A DNA stretch of 64,000 nt from positions 88,701 through 152,700 of the forward strand of contig JAHQIW010001216.1 of the NCBI GenBank assembly GCA_019055375.1, written 5' to 3'. This document shows, in pieces, positions 56,827 through 64,000 of this stretch (position 1 is its first letter; every line of letters starts with the position of its first letter). The position numbers and the translations under genes are program-made. This DNA is from Parelaphostrongylus tenuis (taxonomy: Eukaryota > Nematoda > Chromadorea > Rhabditida > Metastrongylidae). The notes under the pieces are model-generated. The model was not told the DNA's origin. It did no database searches and worked only from the letters and a program-made list of their open reading frames with translations.

Positions 56827-59800
56827 ATGTCGTCGTCAACCTATCCAGTTCCAAAGCCAAGGACTCGATTCAACGTGAGCTTTTGCTGTAAATTCTTTAG
56901 ATATTGGATTGGCAAGAAACTTTCGGGACTTTGCGTTTTTGTTGATAATTTTTCATCTATCAAAGTTTTTGTTTTAACGATCGTTAAAAGTAGCTTCTTG
57001 TGGGTATCTTGACATACAGCACTTGTAGATTTCCTTCAAATGGATTTGCCCCGAGAGCAAAAACGAGTCCTGGTGCTACACGAGCATCGTTTAAGTTCTA
57101 GGCTGCTTTGGCACGCAACGATACTCGTGTATCACCAGCAATCGTTTCTGCTCTCGGGGCAAGTCCATTTAGAGGAAATGTATAAGTACTGTATATCAAA
57201 ATAAGTGCAAAAAGCCACTGTTAACGATCGTTAAAACAGAAACTTTAATAGATGAAAAGTAGTCAACAAAACGAGAAAGTCCGAAAAATTCCTTGCTAAC
57301 CTCATTACTTTCAAATTAGATCAACTCCAGTTTCTCTCTGAAAAGTTTCTAGGTGCTAGAAATAGTTAGGTATCAGTGTCAAACAGCTCGTCCAAACCAC
57401 AGAAGCCATCATTCGGCTCTGTTTGCTGCTTAGCGTTCTCCCTAGGCAACTGAGGTTCATATAAATTGACTCTCGTCTAGGTATAGGCAGAGGTAAATAG
57501 GATATATTCAGAATCATATAAATGGTTCATGTCCTTTTCTTTAAGAGCGCATGTGGCGCATTGGTTGGAAGTGCTCTGCGTCGAACACGAGGTCAATGGT
57601 TCGATCTCGCGCTCATGGCTCACCAAGCCATCAATCCATCCGGGGTTCGTAAATTGGTACAGACTGGTTTTCAGACTTGTGTGGGAGGATATACAGCGCT
57701 GACTAGGTTTAGCGGAAGGCTCACCGCGAGTCATTGTAAAGGCCAGACATGCATTCAATCACCTGAAACGAGGTCAGAAATTGAAGACGAATGCATGGCG
57801 CATCCTTCAGGGATTGATCAACGCCGAGAGCTTTATCCTTTATCCTTTTGTTTCTAGCTTGGCAAGTAACTTTACAAATTTTCAGGTTAAATTATCTACT
57901 ATATATCAACATAGCGCTTGAGACTTAGTGGTTAGCAGCGCGCTACAGCACACAAGTGGTCGTTGGTTCGATTCAACGCCTCAACTGCACGAACCTTTCA
58001 TCCATACGGTGTCAACATATTGGTATAACAGAGGTGTGGTAAAACACTGATTTGTTACATAAGTGTCAGTGTAAGTGATAATATAAGCCAAGTGTGCATT
58101 AGTGCAACTCCTTCGGTGTCTGATGAGGTTGAATCCATGGCTTATTTCTGAGGGATTGATCAATACTTTTAGTTTTATCCTTTATCAGTTTAAGAACACT
58201 TGGGCAATCGATAAAGCTAAGAGGTAAAGCTACCGCCGTTGATCAATCCACTGATGGATGCTCTATACATTGATCTTCATCTGGGGGTTGAGTTCATATC
58301 TGGCGTTTACGATGACTCACGGTGACCTACCGATGTATCGTAGCGGGTCAGTGCTGCCATCCTCATAGACAAATGTGCTAGCAATTTGCTAATCCCAGGG
58401 GAATCGGAGACTTAGTGAACCTTGGACGCGGGGTTGAAACATCGACTACGTGTGTGTCACAGGACACCTCTAGCCACTACGCTGCGCATGCCTCATAAGA
58501 CATTGTAGAATTTATTGTCGGCATTATAGTGTTGTAACAACTTGTAGATCGGAGCGGTTTGCGAAGGACCACCGAGTCAACTGAACGAATTGGAGTTAAG
58601 CAAGGTCAACTCGTGTAAGCGCATGAAGTTTCGTTTGAATTTGATATGAATGTTTATCCACTGAGTGAAGATGGTCTCAAATCGTATTCATCTTCACCTA
58701 AAAATAAATTGCGACTATTTTTACCCTTCTTGTAAAACTTTCTTACACCTCATAAGACAATTACTACGCAGTTTTGTCTCCACCTCTTGCCTTACTCCTT
58801 TACATTCTTTGAATTCTGTGGTTAATTAGTATTGGGAATCGATCGGTAGGACACAGATAGCGGCAATATTCTGTTATTAAATTCCATGTAAAATACTGGA
58901 AGATACTTTTACCGCAATCTGTATCGATGGTGTTTTGGTGAAGAAGCATAGAGTTCCTGTGTTGACTATAGTTGCTTATATACATCTTTGGAACACCTCT
59001 CAATAGATCAAGAGACCATCCTCCTTCGATGTCTTCCTACGATATAAGTCGCTTTTTGCAATGATATTGCATGGTTTTGGTATCGTTCAACTGCGAATTT
59101 TCTTGCGAACATTTTGGTTTACAATTTATCTACACTCGCTTTGAGATGGAGCTTGCTCAGAGCTCCATTAATCTTGTGCTCTGCTTTACTAGCATTTTCC
59201 CGTACGTGTCATTCGTGCATGAGTAGGAAGCGAATTTGTCTCCACGAAAGCTCCATCTTGATCAAAACAACTACAGGCAAGTTACATATCAAAATGTTCG
59301 AAAAAAAAAATACACAAATGAACGGTACTAAAATCATTCAATTTCAGTGCAAAGATTCCATCGAAAGACCAAAACGGCACAAACTTTTTATGCAGCCTAT
59401 TACATTCTATTTGAAAACACTTTTTTCATTGCCTACTAGAGATGGTTCTTTTTTCTCTATTTGTTGTTTTGAGGTGGTTCTATCAATGATATCAGCATTC
59501 CTGTTCCGAAAGAGCGGTTACAAAATAATCGTGTGGAACACGCAGAGCTGCTACCACCCCCTTATCCTCCACCACCACGTCCATCCCCATCAAAATCTGA
59601 ATCGAAGGTAATTCTATGTTCAGTTCTTAATGTGTCTTACATCTAGGAGTTTGCATGCTTGGTGTAATCAGCATGTCATACCTTTATGATGAATCGTTTC
59701 TGATCTAAAATATTGTGACACTTGTGACGATACGGAACGGTTGTCACGATTGTGATGGGGCTATGAAAGAGAGGCGATATGTGTCGTCTGGCGTACCTTC

Positions 59801-62223
59801 TGTCTGTTGTCTGTTTGATGGCCAAATATATGAATTCCAACAAATTTCTCTTCAGTTATCTGCTGAATCAACGTCTCCTCTCTCCATAAGGCAGCCAACA
59901 TATGAATCAGAAAATCACCCGACTTCATCGCTGGGATCTTACCAGTCTCCACCTGTGCCTTCTCGAGCGGTGGCTTTATTCTTGTAATGATTTTAGGATT
60001 AAAGTTGTGTAGTAAGCATTTATTCCAGAACAAATGGCAGCTAACAATTCCGCACTATATTGACAAGAATTCAGATGACAGTGTGAAGAGGTGAGTGTTA
60101 ACATCCAGTGGAGGTCCTTATTCGTGGTTATTTGATTGTTTAGATGCTGTCTCGTCCGCTGTGACGGATCCAAACTACCGTCGTGTTGATTTTGTAGAAA
60201 ATCCGATCTACATGTCTTTAGCTTCATTCCAAAAAATGTCCTTTCCCGATGTTTCAAAAAAGGCTGAAGTAAATGGTGTATCAAGTAAGCGTTCGCAAGC
60301 TCTGTTGGATACGGAAGTATGTGGTACCTCAAGAGAAGGAAGTGAAAGGTTTCCTTATTTCGTTTTCCTTTTTTTTTTTTGTCAATTCTTATCAATGAGA
60401 GCAACGACATTTTGCTTAGTAGTAATGATGCGGAGGAGAATGAAGAAATGAAACAGTCTTCTTCGGACTTCTCATGTTTTTCAGGTACGCGTAGTTTTAA
60501 TGTCGTTTTGTTTTTGTTCAGTCATCTCACTTTCACAGAATCACCTTGTGGTGTGTTGGATCGGACTATACCTTGTACCACAAAAGTTTCCTCATTGCGC
60601 CCAGATAATTTTGAAGAGAGATATACACCTACACCTCAAAGGTTTACCATTGGCTTTCTTATGCAAATGATGCTATCATTTCTAAGTGATTTGTCTCAGA
60701 ATTTGATTTTCAGATGTAGGAACAGTATGAATGAAAGATACGAAATGAGTTCAAATCTATTAGAGAAATTTGAGGAGTTGTTGAAATTGCAGAAGATCCG
60801 AAAGTGCCTGACGAATCTGGTTTGTGCTGTTCAATCAGTTAGTTCTCGTTTCTATGAATGTTTTCCTTTATCTTAGACAGATATTTATTCAGGTAATGAG
60901 CACGACGAAAACTCTGCCGGTACCCAATTTAGCAGTACAACGGTCGCCTATTTTGGTGACGTCTCATTTCATATCGGTAAAAAGGACAGAAGGAAAGCAC
61001 ATGCGCGCTTAAGAAACATGAGGCTCAGTTTTCATGAGAATGACACTGTCAGTTTCCTAATTGAAGAGTTGTTATGTGACTATCTCATCAGCTTGAAGAC
61101 TTACTTTGCGTGATCGATACGAAGTTGGTAATAGTAGTAGTAGTAGTAGTATTATGTTTCTTAACCCTTTCGGGACCGTGAACCCATTTCCTCCGCATCT
61201 CTAACCCCTGCGTGGCAGCGCTGGACGATCTGCTCCACCTCCTTTGCATTTCTGACTCCCAGTATGGGAACGCATCGAATGTATTCTTGTATTATTTCAA
61301 TTGTATTGTTATTGTTATTATCCTATGTTATGTCAAACGTGAATGTATTTTATTATAGGTAGGGGAATAACAACAATAGTACAACTGGAAAAATACATTA
61401 ATGCATTCAGTGAGTTCCCACTCGGGGATTGAAACCACAGAGCAGGGGGGTCCACGGTTCCGAAAGTGTCAAGGTGCTAACGGGTCGGCCACTTGGTGCT
61501 CCGGTAGACCACGCTGTGTGCGCATAAAAAACATATTGATAGTAAATTCAGAATTCGGCAAAACACTCCTTTTGGTCCATATAGGGCACTGAAGTAGAAC
61601 GGTAATGATTTCAAATTGACTGATACGATTTAGCTCGCGATTCGAAAATATCAACGCGTAACTTCTGGAGCATTTTGGATAGACGCTGAACTAAATGTGA
61701 GTCGGAAGGACGAATGCGTCACTATCACCCGAAACATAACGCTTCTTCTCCGTTTCCTTTCGACCTGACCGAGTGGCAATACAAAATGATTTATAATCCA
61801 CCTAATCGTTGAAATAGTCTGAAACAACGTACGTCCAGGCCCTGAAGAAATCGAAGTTACCGAAACGTCGGCCATCGAAACCTCTACTACTAATACTAGT
61901 ACTACTAATACTGTTACCAACCTCGTGTCGGTTAAGTAGAGTAAGTCTTTTAGACTTACGTGTACTAATCATTAACGCAGAGGTTCGTGGAAAGATGATC
62001 TTTTGACTTATCCTGAAAACTCTATTTCTAGGCTGAGGAATGTATTGCTGGTCCATTTTCTTTGCTTGGATGTGAATTGATTTGCCGAAATGAACAAACC
62101 ATTACTATCACGCTTAGTGAAAAAGGATGCGGCAGATCTGTGACGTTTACATCTGACACGGATGCGGAGACATGGACGCTATTATTAGGAGAAGTAGGGC
62201 TTCCTTCATTTGAATTTTTTTGA
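56827..62223 (+). CDS. PH-domain adaptor-like protein, proline-rich N-terminus
   Basis: Exon 56827-56874 starts MSSSTYPVPKPRTRFN. Further exons: about 59474-59607 (VPKERLQ..., LLPPPYPPPPRPSPSK), 59856-59969 (Ser/Pro-rich), 60029-60090, 60144-60348 (VENPIYMSLASF, a tyrosine motif), 60402-60484 (acidic/Ser), 60539-60641, one or more near 60714-60819, then 60893-61047 and 62032-62223. The last two join in phase 0 and form a pleckstrin-homology domain: GDVSFHIGKKDRRKAHARL, NMRLSFHEND, then SLLGCELICR and SDTDAETWTLLLG with the invariant PH tryptophan. The stop is at 62221. PH domains bind phosphoinositides or proteins at membranes; the Pro-rich part suggests SH3 binding (inference). Some internal junctions (after 56874, 60090-60144, 60714-60893) are unresolved. 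The large introns carry a mariner foldback, SINE-like repeats and a Penelope fragment. Not assigned to a named family. Confidence 0.6.
56908..57302. mobile_element. Palindromic mariner-type foldback element
   Basis: Nearly perfect inverted arms of about 170 bases: TTTTAACGATCGTTAAAAG on the left against AACGATCGTTAAAACAG on the right, and CATCTATCAAAGTTTTTGTT against its inverted match. Each arm encodes the same start of a transposase-like protein, MDLPREQKRVLVLHEHRL reading plus from 57041 and MD-LPREQKRLLVIHEY reading minus from 57171. Lies in the first intron of the PH-domain gene. The class (mariner/Tc1) is inferred. Confidence 0.6.
57545..57860 (+). repeat. SINE-like tRNA-derived repeat
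   Basis: Opens with a tRNA-like head: GCGCATGTGGCGCATTGGTT (A-box type) and AATGGTTCGATCTCGCGCTC (B-box type) about 50 bases apart. A roughly 230-base body follows, with GTGTGGGAGGAT, CCGCGAGTCATTGTAAAGGC, GCATGGCGCATCCTTCAGGG and an ATCAACGCCGAGAGCTTTAT end. The same order recurs at 62570-62880. Confidence 0.65.
57915..58200 (+). repeat. SINE-like tRNA-derived repeat, diverged
   Basis: tRNA-like head GAGACTTAGTGGTTAGCAGC and CGTTGGTTCGATTCAACGCC, then a shortened body ending GAGGGATTGATCAATACTTT. Same family as 57545-57860, internally deleted. Confidence 0.55.
58240..58500 (-). repeat. SINE-like tRNA-derived repeat, reverse orientation
   Basis: Reverse head GACACCTCTAGCCACTACGC at 58465-58484; the body carries the reverse complements of the blocks seen at 57545. 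Adjacent to two forward copies, so three members cluster here. Confidence 0.55.
59075..59320. mobile_element. Mariner-derived palindromic element, degraded
   Basis: GAGATGGAGCTTGCTCAGAG on the left against AAAGCTCCATCTTGATC on the right, and GCGAACATTTTGGTTTACA against TATCAAAATGTTCGAAAA. The minus-strand interior has MHE then VRENASKA, the mariner N-terminal signature also seen at 19940-20340 and 63250-63640. Confidence 0.5.
61131..61152. repeat. (TAG)n microsatellite
   Basis: Seven consecutive TAG/AGT triplets in the last intron of the PH-domain gene. Confidence 0.9.
61163..61490. repeat. MITE family H, copy 2
   Basis: Left end TTAACCCTTTCGGGACCGTG with CTAACCCCTGCGTGGCAGCG and GATCTGCTCCACCTCC; AT-rich centre; right end GGTTCCGAAAGTGTCAAGG. 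Shares these with 53255-53575 in inverted orientation. Within the last intron of the PH-domain gene. Confidence 0.6.
61580..61940 (+). mobile_element. Penelope-like element 3' tail
   Basis: 61585-61770 encodes the eroded end of the GIY-YIG domain: a FWIDAELN block, RKDECVTITRN and LLRF in plus frames. A hammerhead-like motif at 61837-61874 and a CCAACCTCGTGTCGG end near 61918 follow. 5'-truncated insertion in the last intron of the PH-domain gene. Confidence 0.7.
61837..61874 (+). ncRNA. Hammerhead-like motif, Penelope 3' end
   Basis: GGCCCTGAAGAAATCGAAGT then TACCGAAACGTCGGCC. The outer GGCC/GGCC pairs as stem I and CTGAAGA and GAAACGTC are intact; stem II is degraded. Confidence 0.45.
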
Positions 62224-62569
62224 ACTGATTTCTCTTTTATTTGTATGCAAGAACCAAATTTTTCGGCCATATAACTGTTGTATTATTCATAAAATAGAAC
62301 CGCATTGTATGGAAATACATATATACATACAAGCACATATGCACATGTATATATAACTTATTTTTCGGTAGTTGTAGAACAAACTTAATATACTTGTAAG
62401 TGTTCCAAAATGATAAGCAATCTGCCCTAACGCCGATGAGAAATGCGTGAAGTTGCGAAGCATTTGTTCATTAATTGAGTGACCTCTTAACTCATTGTTA
62501 TTTTACATTAACTTAAATCATTTATAGTGCGGAACGCAACACTTCTTGCAGCTGTCCGCTTCCTTTCAT

Positions 62570-62880
62570 CCGTGAGCCTTGTGGCGCACTAGTTAGAGGT
62601 GCTTTGTGACACGCTCGTGGCGTTCAGTCAATGATTGCTAGTTCAACTCGCACTCAAGGCACACCAAGCCTTCTATCCTTTTTGGAGTCAGTGAATTGTT
62701 ACCAGTACTCGTGTGGGAGGATGAGCAGCACTGACTTGATTACATAAGATAGGCCACCGCGAATCATTGTAATGGCCAGATATGAATCTTAATCACCTCA
62801 AACGATGCTTGATGAAGAGTGCATGGTGCACCCTTGAGGATTGATCACTTCAAGAGCTTTATACTCTTACTTCATGCTAT
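62570..62880 (+). repeat. SINE-like tRNA-derived repeat
   Basis: Head GAGCCTTGTGGCGCACTAGT with TAGAGGTGCTTTGTG, B-box-like GCTAGTTCAACTCGCACTC, a body with CGTGTGGGAGGATGAGCAGC and CACCGCGAATCATTGTAATG, and a GAGCTTTATACTCTTAC end. A full-length-looking copy of about 300 bases downstream of the PH-domain gene. Confidence 0.65.
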
Positions 62881-63249
62881 CATGTGTATTCCGTAATGGT
62901 TTAAGTGTTTTGCATGTGGACTCGGTGCTGTTTGAGCGATTTTAGTTTTTGAATGTCGTTGAGAGCTGATCGAGTTGCTTGTTCCTTGATTCATGAGATA
63001 CCATGGCGAGATGTTTCTGTATCTTCATCACAAATAGTTCCGCCGTGAGCTTTTGTCGATCGAATGAGGTCTTCCCATACAAGTCAGCTACTGAATTGTC
63101 AACCTCAGATGGGTAGTAAAAGAAGTGGAATGGATTAGATACTTGGCTGGTCTTGAGCGCTCTGTGCTTATTAGACAGCACCACTACCACTGCGGAAAGA
63201 AAGTTGTTCACAAATATTCGCCTGCATTGCGGTTTCTATAAGATGTTGC

Positions 63250-63640
63250 GTCGCTCCATAAGTTTGGCACTCGACTAATAAACACCGAAGAACAATTCGC
63301 TTGACATTCATGCAAGAATGGCGCGTAGGAAGAAATGCTATTCAGGCTGCGCTTTTAGACTGATGGAGTCTGTGGCGATGATACAGTTGCAGAAAACGAC
63401 GGCTGTAAAGTGGTTCGCGAAATTCAACGCTGGAGATAATAGTCTGAAGGTCAGTAGTGTTCGGGCAGTCCACAAGATGCTCTACTAGTCTCTTCCACGC
63501 CGTTTACTGGCATTTTCTCCTAAGTGCCATTAGGGCATGGTAGCAAGAGAATTGCCCTCACGATAACTTCATCCCAAAGCAATTATAGGCAACTTGTATA
63601 CTCAAAATGTTTGCAAAAAAATGAGGAATTGAACGATTTT
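63250..63640. mobile_element. Mariner-derived element with transposase N-terminal relic
   Basis: Plus frames give FMQEWRVGRNAIQAALLD (about 63308) and, shifted, KTTAVKWFAKFNAGDNSLK (about 63400), the mariner DNA-binding region. The right end carries an inverted remnant (TTTTCTCCTAAGTGCCATTA, AGCAATTATAGGCAACTTGT) matching ends at 20290 and 59270. Transposase core absent. Confidence 0.6.
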
Positions 63641-63649
63641 AAATTCATG

Positions 63650-64000
63650 CATTTCTAATGAGTTGTGGTTATTAAATTCGGTGTTATTTGCTCTAGTTCC
63701 GAAACTCATGGAACGACATAATTTTCGATATCTTGGCCAAAATTTGGACCTTTTTTTGGAAAAGCCCTCTATATAGGGGATAAGTTTCATTTTTGGTAGA
63801 TTTCAGTGTTGGTTATCTGAGTACGACTTACTGAGGTCGAGTGCCCAAGACGCTACTGTGTTTTGGCACGTTTTGGTTACGTCAAGGTGAAATTTTTTAG
63901 TTCTGTAATTGCTTAGAATTATTCAGTGTGTTTCTTCCCTTCATCATTTGAATTTTGCCTTCATAGATGTTTTTTTTTATTCAATCTGGATCGTATTTGG
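63650..64000. other. Terminal stretch, nothing supported
   Basis: AT-rich DNA with no supported gene or repeat; cut by the window edge. Confidence 0.4.

Noticed and set aside
59114..59611. 165-codon plus-strand frame
   Set aside because: The first half is a mariner-derived palindrome; the true coding exon (proline-rich) uses a different frame from about 59474 to 59607.
1..64000. CRISPR arrays, bacterial operons, prophage or plasmid features
   Set aside because: No regularly spaced identical repeats, no Shine-Dalgarno-led gene runs; exon-intron structure and repeat content are eukaryotic.

Overview
The window reads as nuclear DNA of a nematode, most likely a strongylid (clade V, hookworm-like). 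It is AT-rich. Genes are split into many short exons (about 50-260 nt) with C. elegans-style TTTCAG or TTTTAG acceptors. The rest is packed with mariner relics, an RTE-type LINE, Penelope-like elements and numerous foldback MITEs. The species assignment is inference; no ribosomal or mitochondrial marker is present. There is no bacterial-style operon, CRISPR array or prophage.

Four multi-exon protein genes could be rebuilt by hand from splice sites, reading phase and remembered family similarity. (1) 38-4958, minus: a vesicular nucleotide / SLC17A9-like transporter. Ten exons join in frame; the 3' end lies beyond base 1. (2) 33167-42047, plus: a Maelstrom-like gene with an N-terminal HMG box followed by a MAEL-like domain; its 3' exons are uncertain. 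(3) 43396-49185, minus: TAPT1, fifteen exons that all join in phase. It is convergent with the Maelstrom gene. (4) 56827-62223, plus: an adaptor-like protein with proline-rich and Ser/acidic exons and a C-terminal PH domain. A further Ser/acidic exon at 52882-53142 (minus) belongs to an unrecognised gene.

The rest is mainly transposon-derived. An almost full-length but broken RTE LINE fills about 10060-13450. Fragments of RTE-like 3' ends lie at 22470-22800 and 29975-30250. Penelope-like elements (RT plus GIY-YIG endonuclease) lie at 25165-26570 and 27354-28555, with a tail fragment at 61580-61940. Their 3' ends, and several solo ends, carry a recurring hammerhead-like motif (CTGAAGA, a stem, then GAAACGTC). 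A decayed mariner transposase occupies about 21150-22070, and mariner-derived palindromes lie at 19940-20340, 56908-57302, 59075-59320 and 63250-63640. Several foldback or terminal-inverted-repeat MITE families and two tRNA-derived repeat families, one SINE-like, recur throughout, many inside introns of the four genes.

Large stretches (about 6250-9850, 14520-16370, 17500-19930, 22800-24340, 54890-56800) show nothing I can support beyond short repeats. The genes do not form a pathway: they are independent single-copy-looking housekeeping or germline genes embedded in repeat-rich DNA.
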